NCBI GenBank assembly: GCA_946478665.1
Contig: CAMLCZ010000002.1
Span: forward strand, 62,001-126,000
Source of the DNA: an uncultured Bartonella sp.
Lineage (GTDB): Bacteria > Pseudomonadota > Alphaproteobacteria > Rhizobiales > Rhizobiaceae
Reading direction: 5' to 3'
DNA: 64,000 nucleotides
The notes under the pieces are model-generated. The model was not told the DNA's origin. It saw nothing but the letters and a program-made list of their open reading frames with translations, and searched no databases. The translations under genes were made by a program, and so were the position numbers. Positions 20,111-29,087 of the stretch are shown here, in pieces; position 1 is the stretch's first letter; each line of letters opens with the position of its first letter.

Positions 20111-22834
20111 TTAGCCTAGTCTTTTCAAGGCTGTAGCCACCTTTTCTTTTGCGGCTTGCAGTTCTGCCAATCTTTCGCGTTCTGCGTCCACAACATCTGG
20201 TCGCGCATTGGCAACAAATTTTGGGTTATCAAGCTTGGAATTGACTTTGCTAATATCAAGATCAACTTTCGCCATTTCCTTGGTTAATCTTGCTTTTTCA
20301 GCATCAAGATCAATTAGTTTACCCAGTGGCAGACAAAGTGTCGCCTCTCCCAAGATCAACTGCGCCGAAGTCTCTGGCACGGTTGAACCAAATTCAATTG
20401 TTTCTACACGTGCCAAACGCATTATTGCTGCTTGATGACGCTCGACGCGTTCTTTTGTCATATTATTAGCATCAACAATGACCAACGGTGCCATAGCACT
20501 AGCAGGAACATTCATTTCAGCCCGCACTGAACGGATACCACCAACAACATCGATCAACCAGTTGATATCTTCCGCTGCTTCATCATCATGAATTTTAACG
20601 TGTGGCCAATCAGATAACGCCAACATGGTTTCGCGTGGTTTATGGTCTGGAGCTGTGACCGACCATAGTTCCTCGGTCATATATGGCATAAACGGATGGA
20701 GAAGTTTGTAAACCTCGTCCAAGACAAATGCCACGCAAATCTGTGCTTCTTTCTTCGCCTGTTCGTCTTCACCCTGAAAAATTGGTTTCAATAGTTCAAG
20801 ATACCAATCACAAAGTGTGTTCCAAATGAAGCGATAAACTGCCGCCGCCGCGTCATTAAAGCGATAGCCTTCAATGCCAGCAGTAACAGCTTCAACGGTT
20901 TTTGAAAGCTCTGTTAAAATCCAGCGATTGAGAGGTAATTTTGCTTCTTCTGGTTTAAACGCAGCGTCGTGAACAACGCCGTTCATCTCGGCGAAGCGCG
21001 TAGCATTCCACAATTTTGTTCCAAAATTGCGATATCCAGCTATACGTGCCGGATCCAACTTAACATCTCTACCTTGCGCAGCCATAATCGCGAGGGTGAA
21101 ACGTAAAGCATCAGCCCCAAATTCATCCATCAAATCCAAAGGATCAATGACATTGCCTTTTGATTTTGACATTTTGGCGCCGTTTTTATCGCGAACCAAA
21201 GCGTGCATATAGATGTGACGGAATGGAACTTCATGCATAAAATGCAATCCCATCATCATCATACGGGCTACCCAGAAGAATAGAATATCAAACCCAGTAA
21301 CAACGACGCTTGTTGGATAATAAGTTTTCAATTCTTCGGTTTGGTCAGGCCAACCAAGCGTTGAGAACGGCCACAAAGCCGATGAAAACCATGTATCAAG
21401 CACATCAGAATCGCGTACCAATTCAACCGATTGACCGTAATGAGCATCTGCAGCCTTTTGTGCTTCTTCTGCTGTTTTTTCGACAAAAACTTTTCCATCC
21501 GGACCATACCAAGCAGGTATCTGGTGTCCCCACCATAATTGCCGCGAGATACACCAAGGCTCTATGTTTTCCATCCAATTGAAATAGGTTTTTTCCCAAT
21601 TCTTCGGAATAATGGTCGTCGTGCCATTCTTTATGGCTTCTATAGCCGGTTTTGCCAACACCGCAGCATTAACATACCATTGATCTGTCAACATAGGCTC
21701 AATAGGTACGCCACCACGATCACCATGTGGAACCATATGAGGGTGATCGTCAACGCCTGCGAGATATCCACCCTCTTCCATCATTTCCAAGATCTTTTTG
21801 CGCGCTTCGAAACGATCAATATGATCCAGAGTATTGATAAGACTTTCCAGTGTATCAGTCATTGTCAGACCATCGAGAAAGTCGTCATTTTCTTTCAAGA
21901 GAATTTCGGCCTGTTGCGTCATTATGTTGATAATGCGCAAATTGTTACGACGTCCTACTTCAAAGTCGTTAAAATCATGGGCAGGCGTAATCTTGACAGC
22001 GCCACTACCAGATTCCGGATCGGCGTAGTCATCAGCAACAATCTGAATTTTACGCCCAACAAACGGCAATATCGCATATTTGCCAATCAAGGATTGATAG
22101 CGTTCATCTTTTGGATTGACGGCTATACCAGTATCACCAAGCATGGTTTCTGGACGCGTTGTCGCAACAACAATAAACGTACTCTTATCGTCAGGATCAA
22201 ATACTTTACCTTCCAGCGGATAACGGAAGTGCCAGAGATGGCCTTTAACCTCTTTCTGCTCCACTTCAAGATCTGAAATAGCGGTCAATAGTTTTGGATC
22301 CCAATTGACCAAACGCTTATCTTTATAAATGAGGCCTTCTTTATAAAGCGAAACAAATACTTCGAGAACGGCACGTGACAAACCTTCGTCCATCGTAAAG
22401 CGTTCTCTCGACCAATCACATGACGCGCCAAGGCGACGCAATTGATTGGCTATTTTGCCGCCAGATTCTTCTTTCCATTGCCAGATGCGTTCAACAAATT
22501 TTTCGCGCCCCATTTCTCGGCGTGTTGGTTCTTTACGAGAAGCGAGTTGCCGTTCAACAACCATCTGAGTCGCAATACCAGCATGATCCATGCCTGGTTG
22601 CCACAAAACATTTTTTCCACGCATTCGCTCAAAACGGACCATGATGTCCTGAATTGTATTGTTAAGAGCGTGCCCCATGTGAAGCGAACCGGTAACATTC
22701 GGCGGTGGTATAACAATGCTGAATGCCTCAGCACCCGGCTTTGACCCAGCGCCTGCCTTAAATGCTCCACTTTCTTCCCACAGCTTTGCAATACGTGGTT
22801 CAGTAGAACTAGCGTTGTATGTTTTTTCTAACAT
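20111..22834 (-). CDS. valS: Valyl-tRNA synthetase
   Basis: The 907-residue class I synthetase has the HIGH-type motif (PPPNVTGSLHMGHAL), the KMSKS motif (GAKMSKSKGNVIDP), an inserted CP1 editing domain and a C-terminal coiled coil (AEKARLTKEMAKVDLDISKV). It charges tRNA-Val in the cytosol and edits mischarged threonine. MLEKTYNASS is chosen as the start since it matches the family N-terminus; four upstream codons are excluded. It lies downstream of popZ in the same direction. Confidence 0.97.
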   Translation of the reverse strand: MLEKTYNASSTEPRIAKLWEESGAFKAGAGSKPGAEAFSIVIPPPNVTGSLHMGHALNNTIQDIMVRFERMRGKNVLWQPGMDHAGIATQMVVERQLASRKEPTRREMGREKFVERIWQWKEESGGKIANQLRRLGASCDWSRERFTMDEGLSRAVLEVFVSLYKEGLIYKDKRLVNWDPKLLTAISDLEVEQKEVKGHLWHFRYPLEGKVFDPDDKSTFIVVATTRPETMLGDTGIAVNPKDERYQSLIGKYAILPFVGRKIQIVADDYADPESGSGAVKITPAHDFNDFEVGRRNNLRIINIMTQQAEILLKENDDFLDGLTMTDTLESLINTLDHIDRFEARKKILEMMEEGGYLAGVDDHPHMVPHGDRGGVPIEPMLTDQWYVNAAVLAKPAIEAIKNGTTTIIPKNWEKTYFNWMENIEPWCISRQLWWGHQIPAWYGPDGKVFVEKTAEEAQKAADAHYGQSVELVRDSDVLDTWFSSALWPFSTLGWPDQTEELKTYYPTSVVVTGFDILFFWVARMMMMGLHFMHEVPFRHIYMHALVRDKNGAKMSKSKGNVIDPLDLMDEFGADALRFTLAIMAAQGRDVKLDPARIAGYRNFGTKLWNATRFAEMNGVVHDAAFKPEEAKLPLNRWILTELSKTVEAVTAGIEGYRFNDAAAAVYRFIWNTLCDWYLELLKPIFQGEDEQAKKEAQICVAFVLDEVYKLLHPFMPYMTEELWSVTAPDHKPRETMLALSDWPHVKIHDDEAAEDINWLIDVVGGIRSVRAEMNVPASAMAPLVIVDANNMTKERVERHQAAIMRLARVETIEFGSTVPETSAQLILGEATLCLPLGKLIDLDAEKARLTKEMAKVDLDISKVNSKLDNPKFVANARPDVVDAERERLAELQAAKEKVATALKRLG

Positions 22835-23077
22835 TCTCTTATCCAATACAAAGTCCGTTTACGCGATAAGAAAATGCTCATATCGCTTATAGAATTTTGA
22901 TTTATCCAAATAGCATATTTATGCTAGTTTTACCCGAGATAGGAAGATGTTTCAAAACAAATTCAACTACAATAGGTGTAATTTTAACTGGCAAACTGCA
23001 TTATTGCATATCAGATAATGTTTAAAACATAATATCTGAACATCAGCAAATTCTTAATAAGGATAGGTGCAAAGAGA

Positions 23078-23863
23078 CTAGGAAAGCTTCGTTAGCAATA
23101 GTTGTTTTACAACCTTGGATATTTCCTCACGCAAAATTCTCTCAACAAGAACCGGTAATTGTTTATCAAGCCAAGTTGCCAATGCCGGACGCAATTCCTG
23201 CTCAGCAATTGTTTCTGTTTTCTCCAACAGTTCCGAAACCTTGTTATGGACAGTCGCCTTAACATCGGTGTTATATGCTACATTTTTAACAGTTGGCTCC
23301 CATTCACCATCGATTTGATTTGTCCTGACAGAATCATATGTTTTTTGGACTTCTGTCATCGTTTCATCATGAGTTGAAGAATTCTTGAACAGATGGACGA
23401 CTTCTTTGGTTGGTTGGACTTCTGGTTGCAACGATTTGCTATGTGTATCTGCTTGAGAAAACTGTTCTCTAAATGCTTGCTGAGGAGCCGCTGTGTTAGC
23501 TGCTGGCGCACCTGTAGCATCAGTTGCAAGTCCTATCCTTTTAGCCAATGCCTGCATCGCTTCATCCACCGTCACGGGCTTTTGCTGTGACAAATTAGGT
23601 TGTTGAACAAATGGCGAACTGGATCGTTGAGCAAACTGCGAACTGGTTTGTTGAACGAATTGCGAATTGGTTTGTTCATAATCGACAGGTTGGCGGTTAG
23701 CAGGTTGTGAAAAAACTGGTTGCACAGGAACTTGACGAATCGGATTTTGATGGTTAGCAGGCATCCGATTAGCTTGCGCGGTATTTTCTTCTATGATCTC
23801 ACGGATAGAGTTCAGTATCTCATCCATTGTAGGTTCACGCAATGCATTGGAACTTTGTGCCAT
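23078..23863 (-). CDS. popZ: PopZ-like polar organising protein (DUF2497 family)
   Basis: The 261-residue protein starts MAQSSNALREPTMDEILNSI, a conserved N-terminal helix, and ends with the conserved DUF2497 helices (PALATWLDKQLPVLVERILR). Between them is a long disordered Gln/Pro/Ser-rich region. This is the layout of PopZ, which assembles at cell poles in alphaproteobacteria and anchors the centromere and polarity factors. The in-frame extension upstream is rejected because an AAGG ribosome site precedes this ATG. The middle region has internal repeats (SQFVQ/SQFAQ/SPFVQ). It lies between tolC and valS, all on the minus strand. Confidence 0.85.
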   Translation of the reverse strand: MAQSSNALREPTMDEILNSIREIIEENTAQANRMPANHQNPIRQVPVQPVFSQPANRQPVDYEQTNSQFVQQTSSQFAQRSSSPFVQQPNLSQQKPVTVDEAMQALAKRIGLATDATGAPAANTAAPQQAFREQFSQADTHSKSLQPEVQPTKEVVHLFKNSSTHDETMTEVQKTYDSVRTNQIDGEWEPTVKNVAYNTDVKATVHNKVSELLEKTETIAEQELRPALATWLDKQLPVLVERILREEISKVVKQLLLTKLS

Positions 23864-24080
23864 ACCGATAACCTTATTTGCCAGCAAACAATCAATAAAA
23901 ATAGTATTTAAGTCTACCAAACACATTTCACCTTAGAAATGGATGACAATAAGTTAGGTAAAACTACACACAGATTTTGCCACGTTTATAATGGTTAAAA
24001 TACATTTAAACAATTTAAAAATAGGTATATTTTTCGCTCTATACACAAGTTGTAAAATTATTGCGACCTCGAATACTTAA

Positions 24081-24116
24081 AATAAAAGCGCATCAGAAAA
24101 CCGATGCGCTTTTATT
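24081..24116. terminator. Strong bidirectional terminator after the tolC-type gene
   Basis: A perfect 14-pair stem (left arm AATAAAAGCGCATC) encloses an 8-base loop and ends in T-rich sequence on both strands. It lies 42 bp past the stop of the outer membrane efflux gene on the minus strand. Confidence 0.85.
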
Positions 24117-24157
24117 GATTCTATATATAAACTGAATCGATCAGCAAAAATTAGAAA

Positions 24158-25531
24158 TTACCGACCATCTGGCGTACGAACGCCAATCCATTTATTTTTC
24201 ACTGCTTTATTATGTTCTTCAGGGTCGTATTTTACGACTTTCAAACCAAGACGGTCTGCTGTCATTTTTCCTATTGCAGACTGTACATTATAGCTTGCAA
24301 CCACAACATTGCGCTCTGCTGTCACCAACGAAATTTGTGCATTGATTAACTGTGTCCGCGAATTCAATACGTCCAGAGTTGTTGCCTGTCCCACACGATT
24401 TTCCTGAATACGTCCATCAAGAGCAATTTCTGCAGCACGCACGCTATCGCGATAAGCGACAACTGATGCTTTGGCTCCTTGCAACTGCGACCAAGAAGAT
24501 GACATATTCTCCCGAACACTATCTTGAGCCAAATCAAGCTCAATACGTGCTTTACCCAATTGTTCTTTTGACTGTCTAATCTGTGCAGATGTTCTACCAC
24601 CTTGATAAATTGGCACATTTACCGAAACGCCTACAGAATTGGATCGACCACCATCACCTGGACCATTATAGATCTGATTATAAGATGTGCTGGCTGACAG
24701 ATCGACTTGTGGCAATAAGGCACCTTCTTTTGCCTTAACATTATAGGAACTCGCATCAATCAGATATTTGGAATATAAAATTGCAGGGTGCGAAGCTGCA
24801 CCAATTTTATATCCTGCATCAGGAGTTGCTGGGAGTTCCTTAGAAACCGGAGGTCGGTCCAATTTATCAGGATCAGAACCGATCACCTGACGATAAACAG
24901 CCTCAGCTGATTTTACATCTGCCCTTGCAAGACTCAACTCTGACACAGCTACCGAACGTGCAGCTTCTGACTGTGCAAGATCTGTTCTCGTTCCTTCACC
25001 GACATCAAGCTTAGCTTTGTCAGCACGTACCTGCTCTTCCAACGCAGCAAGATTTTGCCGACGCAACTCTGCGATTCGACGATATTGATAAACATCAGCA
25101 TAGGCCGTAGCTGCATTTACCAACATATTTTGTTCAGTATTGCGCAAATATTCCCGTTGGGCCTGTGCTTTTACTTCTGCCGAAGCAACAGTATTCTTGG
25201 TGACAAAACCATCAAAAACTTTCTGGCTTAACTGAACACCTAACGACCCTGTTGTCGTATAATACGTTGTTGCAGCACTACGTCCACGTGCGTAAGTACC
25301 AAAACCTTCAATCTGTGGACGGAAATTCGATTTAGCAATTGCGATATCTTCATCAAGAATTCTTGAATTCGCACGCTCGCTATTAATATTGCCATTATTT
25401 GTGTATGCCTTGGCGAGTGCCCCCATCAATGTCTCAGCATGGACTGGTATCGACGCAAAAACAGCACCTGATAGCAGCAGAGCCGACATTAGAGCCTTTT
25501 TTGTTTTCACCACAGCTACACCTCTATTCAT
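24158..25531 (-). CDS. bepC: TolC-family outer membrane efflux channel (BepC-like)
   Basis: The 457-residue protein has a signal peptide ending near VHAETL and two OEP (outer membrane efflux) repeats, each with long coiled helices (ALEEQVRADKAKLDVGEGTR; RIELDLAQDSVRENMSSSWS). Trimeric TolC channels span the outer membrane and periplasm and work with type I secretion systems and RND pumps. The neighbourhood pcm-tolC-popZ-valS is typical for Rhizobiales, where the Brucella homologue is named BepC. No inner-membrane pump gene is next to it, so its partners are encoded elsewhere. Confidence 0.9.
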   Translation of the reverse strand: MNRGVAVVKTKKALMSALLLSGAVFASIPVHAETLMGALAKAYTNNGNINSERANSRILDEDIAIAKSNFRPQIEGFGTYARGRSAATTYYTTTGSLGVQLSQKVFDGFVTKNTVASAEVKAQAQREYLRNTEQNMLVNAATAYADVYQYRRIAELRRQNLAALEEQVRADKAKLDVGEGTRTDLAQSEAARSVAVSELSLARADVKSAEAVYRQVIGSDPDKLDRPPVSKELPATPDAGYKIGAASHPAILYSKYLIDASSYNVKAKEGALLPQVDLSASTSYNQIYNGPGDGGRSNSVGVSVNVPIYQGGRTSAQIRQSKEQLGKARIELDLAQDSVRENMSSSWSQLQGAKASVVAYRDSVRAAEIALDGRIQENRVGQATTLDVLNSRTQLINAQISLVTAERNVVVASYNVQSAIGKMTADRLGLKVVKYDPEEHNKAVKNKWIGVRTPDGR

Positions 25532-25664
25532 TTTTTTTAAACTATTCTACCCTACAACGATTGGGCAGATTACTAATTACTCAATCAGATAAAAATTGCA
25601 ATGCACCGTTAGATTAAAAATCACAACGTTGCAGTTACGCAACCTTTTTCTTTACCCTTATTTA

Positions 25665-26339
25665 TTAAAACACAAATTGCGGCGGTTTCGCGAAACCCTC
25701 AAGAGGTTTAACCGCTAGATTAAAGACACGTCTTGCTGAAACAAAACCATCTTCTTTCAAGTAAATGCGCGCAACTGCTGCATTACCTTGCCCTTCAGCA
25801 ACCACCAAACGGCCACCTTCACGCAATTGTGCTAAAAGTGTCTCGGGAACGAAATCCACAGAACCTTCAAGCAAAATCACATCATAAGGCCCCTCAGCGG
25901 CATATCCTTTTTCCAACGGGCCAGTAACAACAACTACATTATCACAATTTGTTGCACGCAAATTATCGTTAGCTGTAGCGGCAAGGGTACTATCACTTTC
26001 CAGCGCAATAACTGAAGCAGCCAATTTAGACATTAAAGCCGCACTATAACCAGTCGCTGCACCAATATCCAATACAACATCTTCGGTCTTAATATCAGCT
26101 GCTTGCAAAAGCTTTGCCAAAGCGGCTGGCTTCAGCAAATAACGGCCAATACCATCACTTTTTTCAGGTAAAACTGGCAATGCTTCATCAATATAACTAA
26201 TCTCACGCAATTTCTCTGGAACAAATTGCTCTCTTGGGACCGTTAAAAATGCTTCGAGGACCGCCAGCTTTGTGACATCAACAGTACGAATCTGACTATC
26301 AACCATTTTACGCCGAAGCGTTGCAAAATCTGCAACCAT
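25665..26339 (-). CDS. pcm: Protein-L-isoaspartate O-methyltransferase
   Basis: The 224-residue protein has the PCMT fold. VPREQFVPE, LDIGAATGYSAALMSKLA (AdoMet motif I) and LEGSVDFVPETLLAQLREGG are visible. It methylates isoaspartyl residues in damaged proteins so they can be repaired. In alphaproteobacteria it regularly precedes the TolC gene, as here (133 bp apart, same strand). Confidence 0.88.
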   Translation of the reverse strand: MVADFATLRRKMVDSQIRTVDVTKLAVLEAFLTVPREQFVPEKLREISYIDEALPVLPEKSDGIGRYLLKPAALAKLLQAADIKTEDVVLDIGAATGYSAALMSKLAASVIALESDSTLAATANDNLRATNCDNVVVVTGPLEKGYAAEGPYDVILLEGSVDFVPETLLAQLREGGRLVVAEGQGNAAVARIYLKEDGFVSARRVFNLAVKPLEGFAKPPQFVF

Positions 26340-26488
26340 GACCAGACCTTCCTCTTAACACTCGATGTTATCCGAATGTACACTAAAGATACATATATCT
26401 ATTAGGTGTCGCAAAAAACCGAATAACAGTCAATCACCTGATTATCTAATATGTTTGATGTTTCCAGAAAAGCATTAAACGACACAAT

Positions 26489-26518
26489 ACACAGTATATC
26501 ACTACACAGTATATCACT
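26489..26518. repeat. Two tandem copies of a 15-base unit
   Basis: The unit ACACAGTATATCACT occurs twice back to back just downstream of the tRNA-Cys gene. No gene overlaps it. It is too short to assign a role. Confidence 0.6.
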
Positions 26519-26559
26519 GTGTTGTAACGATACAATCTTAACAATATGGTTGAATTTAT

Positions 26560-26633
26560 TGGAGGCCTCGCCCGGAATCGAACCGGGTTACAAGGATTTG
26601 CAGTCCTCTGCGTAACCATTCCGCCACGAGGCC
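26560..26633 (-). tRNA. tRNA-Cys (anticodon GCA)
   Basis: The minus strand folds as a complete cloverleaf: acceptor GGCCTCG/CGAGGCC, anticodon loop with GCA, TTCGATT in the T loop, U discriminator base and an encoded CCA. It has its own promoter just upstream. Confidence 0.96.
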
Positions 26634-26653
26634 TCAACTTTTGTCTAATGGCG

Positions 26654-26682
26654 TGAATAAGTGAACACGACGCGAACGTCAA
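26654..26682 (-). promoter_or_regulatory. Predicted promoter of tRNA-Cys
   Basis: On the minus strand TTGACG and TATTCA are separated by 17 bases, ending 20 bases before the tRNA 5' end. The -35 box lies inside a palindrome (GAACGTC-AA-GACGTTC, 26674-26689). Confidence 0.65.
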
Positions 26683-26689
26683 GACGTTC

Positions 26690-27009
26690 AATCAAATGTT
26701 TAGATTATTTTTCTTTTTTTAAACACTTTAAAACAGGATAACACGTGAAAAGCACAATTGGTGCTGCCATCCAGTGCCACCATCACACAGGAACAAAACC
26801 GAACAACCGTTTTCTGTAGTTTTCAATGCACCCCATATGGAGTTGTTCATTTTGCAAAATGACGAACCATTCATGGATCGCCTGTTAATTACTGACCTCC
26901 CAGTTACAAGAATTAAAATTATTTATATTTTTCAATAGGTAAACTCTGAAATCAGGCAGTGATATTGTATAGTTTGCAATTTTTTTTACAAAAAAATGAA
27001 ATTACCCCT
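26690..27009. other. Gene-free stretch between tRNA-Cys and tRNA-Asn
   Basis: No coding frame with a plausible ribosome site or recognisable product was found on either strand. The sequence is AT-rich with short homopolymer runs. Confidence 0.6.
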
Positions 27010-27038
27010 TTGCAAATCATATTTTCATTTGCTATAGC
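27010..27038 (+). promoter_or_regulatory. Predicted promoter of tRNA-Asn
   Basis: TTGCAA and TATAGC are 17 bases apart, and the -10 ends 27 bases before the tRNA. The -35 box is only a fair match to TTGACA. Confidence 0.5.
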
Positions 27039-27065
27039 GCATCAGCGTTAAGCAATGAGCACTGT

Positions 27066-27140
27066 TCCCCGGTAGCTCAGTGGTAGAGCAACCGGCTGTT
27101 AACCGGTTGGTCGCTGGTTCGAATCCGGCCCGGGGAGCCA
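27066..27140 (+). tRNA. tRNA-Asn (anticodon GTT)
   Basis: A complete cloverleaf is visible with acceptor TCCCCGG/CCGGGGA, the D-loop AGCTCAGTGGTAGAGC, anticodon GTT, T loop TTCGAAT, G discriminator and encoded CCA. Confidence 0.96.
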
Positions 27141-27424
27141 CTTAATCCTAAAATAGTTTAATCTTATGCCTTTGTTGGGTCTTATTGGCGGTTTGACAAC
27201 TTTTGCAAGTTAATCCGCATTGCTAAAAACTATTTCCATTCACAGAAATTGATACATTTGCATTGGTATGTACATGCATTTGCTTTCATAAGCACAAAAT
27301 TTCATTGGTTCGCGGCTAAGATACCCCCCTATCCAGCGTTTCGAGACTGGTAAGTCTGGCAATCCCTAGGAAAAATAAGCTTGGTTCGGATTCTTATAGT
27401 GAATATCGCCTTGCTGCTTAGTGT

Positions 27425-27967
27425 TTATTCCCAGCGTTCGATAAAAACATCATCGAAACTAACTGGTTCAAATCCACATTTCTGATAAAGCTGCAAAGCT
27501 CTTGGGTTATCTAAAGTATTCGTTTGAATAATCACTTTCTCAGGGTCATTATTCCATGCCGCAGATAGGACTTCGCTGAAAAAGAATCGCGATAATCTCA
27601 TCCCCTGATAATCGGGTACTAAACCGAAATAAACAATTTCAACCGTATCAGGAAGTTTTGCTAAATTGGTTTCAGCCAAACCGGCAGGGCAACCATCGAC
27701 ATAAAGCAGATGAATATAGGTATCATCAGAATGAATGAGGTCAGCTAAAGAAGAATCATCCATTTTGCGACGGACATTCCAATGATGTTCTTTACCAATC
27801 TGCTCATAGAGGTAACGATAGTAGTGAACCGGCATATTGGAAGCGTGCATGATAGCAAGACGCATATTAATAGGTGCCGCCACATCAAGTTGTGGACGCC
27901 GCCGCATTTCAAGGTGGGTAACGCGCGCTTTCAGGAATTCTGGCATTTTATTTGTCTTCATTTTCAT
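27425..27967 (-). CDS. GNAT-family N-acetyltransferase
   Basis: The 180-residue product has the GNAT core: VEIVYFGLVPDYQGMRLSRF resembles the motif A region that binds acetyl-CoA, and NTLDNPRALQLYQKCGFEPV is the usual motif B end. Substrate is unknown. The gene overlaps the end of sseA by 20 bp if it starts at MKMKTNK; starts at 27961 and 27943 are also possible. Overlap indicates translational coupling with sseA. Confidence 0.8.
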   Translation of the reverse strand: MKMKTNKMPEFLKARVTHLEMRRRPQLDVAAPINMRLAIMHASNMPVHYYRYLYEQIGKEHHWNVRRKMDDSSLADLIHSDDTYIHLLYVDGCPAGLAETNLAKLPDTVEIVYFGLVPDYQGMRLSRFFFSEVLSAAWNNDPEKVIIQTNTLDNPRALQLYQKCGFEPVSFDDVFIERWE

Positions 27968-28811
27968 CGCCTTTAACAACCGGCGTATCAGTTTTTGACC
28001 CCCACTCACTCCACGAGCCATCATACAACCTTACATGTTTGTTTCCTAGTGATTCTAGCGCAAGTGCCAACACCGCCGCCGTTACCCCCGACCCACATGT
28101 CGTAGTTACAGGTTCATTGACATCAATACCAGCACGCGAGAAAATCTGTTGTATGGTGGTTAAATCTTTTAAATTCCCACCTTCCGACATTGATGTTGCT
28201 GGGACACTGCATGCACTCGGCATATGGCCAGAACGCATACCAGGCCTTGGTTCGGCTTGCTCACCAGTAAATCTTTTATATCCTCTGGCATCAGCTATTT
28301 GCGTTGATCTGTTATCAACAATTGATCGCATCTCATCAAAGAAAACGACTTTGTCATGATGGAAGTCTGCAACGAATCTCACCGGTTTGACGGCGGTAAT
28401 TTCATCTGTTGTGGGGCGCCCGTCTTCTTTCCAACGGTCAAAACCACCATTCAATACAAATACATTATCTGCACCCATGGTTTTAAGCATCCACCATACG
28501 CGGGGCGCCGAAAAAAAGCCCACACCATCATAAACGACAATGGTGTCATGAACACTTATTCCCAAATCACCTAACTGCTGCGAAAACTGATTTGGGTCAG
28601 GTAAAGTGTGCGGCAAACCGCTTTTCTGATCGCAGATAACATCGTGATCGAAAAAAACTGCCCCTGGTATATGTGATCGTTCATATTCTTTTTTAGCGTC
28701 GCGATTTGCCGCAGGCAAATACCAAGAGCCATCAATGATTGACACCCCCTCTTTGCCAATATTCTTTTGCAACCAATCTGCATTTACTATGAAACGGCTT
28801 GTGTCACTCAT
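27948..28811 (-). CDS. sseA: 3-mercaptopyruvate / thiosulfate sulfurtransferase
   Basis: The 287-residue protein has two rhodanese domains. The active-site loop is TTCGSGVTA with the catalytic cysteine, the CGSG pattern of mercaptopyruvate sulfurtransferases. It transfers sulfane sulfur to acceptors such as cyanide or thiols. It starts MSDTSRFIVNADWLQKN and overlaps the acetyltransferase gene downstream. Confidence 0.92.
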   Translation of the reverse strand: MSDTSRFIVNADWLQKNIGKEGVSIIDGSWYLPAANRDAKKEYERSHIPGAVFFDHDVICDQKSGLPHTLPDPNQFSQQLGDLGISVHDTIVVYDGVGFFSAPRVWWMLKTMGADNVFVLNGGFDRWKEDGRPTTDEITAVKPVRFVADFHHDKVVFFDEMRSIVDNRSTQIADARGYKRFTGEQAEPRPGMRSGHMPSACSVPATSMSEGGNLKDLTTIQQIFSRAGIDVNEPVTTTCGSGVTAAVLALALESLGNKHVRLYDGSWSEWGSKTDTPVVKGDENEDK

Positions 28812-28942
28812 CGCCAGTACCTCAATTTACATTGATTAAAAATATGACGCTTCAATACTATTTAGTACAATAATATGGGTTTGATCATATCAATCTCTCA
28901 TATTGAAGCAATTCATTTCCGAGTAACATTTGAACAATGTTA

Positions 28943-28979
28943 AAGAAAAACCGGAGCGTAGAAAAATCTACCCTCCGGT
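28943..28979 (-). terminator. Terminator downstream of the DEAD-box helicase gene
   Basis: On the minus strand ACCGGAG and CTCCGGT enclose an inner TAGA/TCTA stem, and the 3' arm is followed by TTTTTCTTT. It lies about 110 bp past the helicase stop. Confidence 0.75.
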
Positions 28980-29087
28980 ATCAATCATATATTTTTGCCA
29001 TAACCACGGTGCAGGAATATTCTGCAATTACAGTATAGGAATACATTGCCTATCGTGAATGTGATAGGGTTTAAAACGGGTCTAACC

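Noticed and set aside
21539-22276. 245-codon plus-strand frame
   Set aside because: It lies antisense within valS, whose motifs are intact; the translation has no recognisable domain.
26446-26691. 81-codon minus-strand frame
   Set aside because: It runs straight through the tRNA-Cys gene and a tandem repeat.
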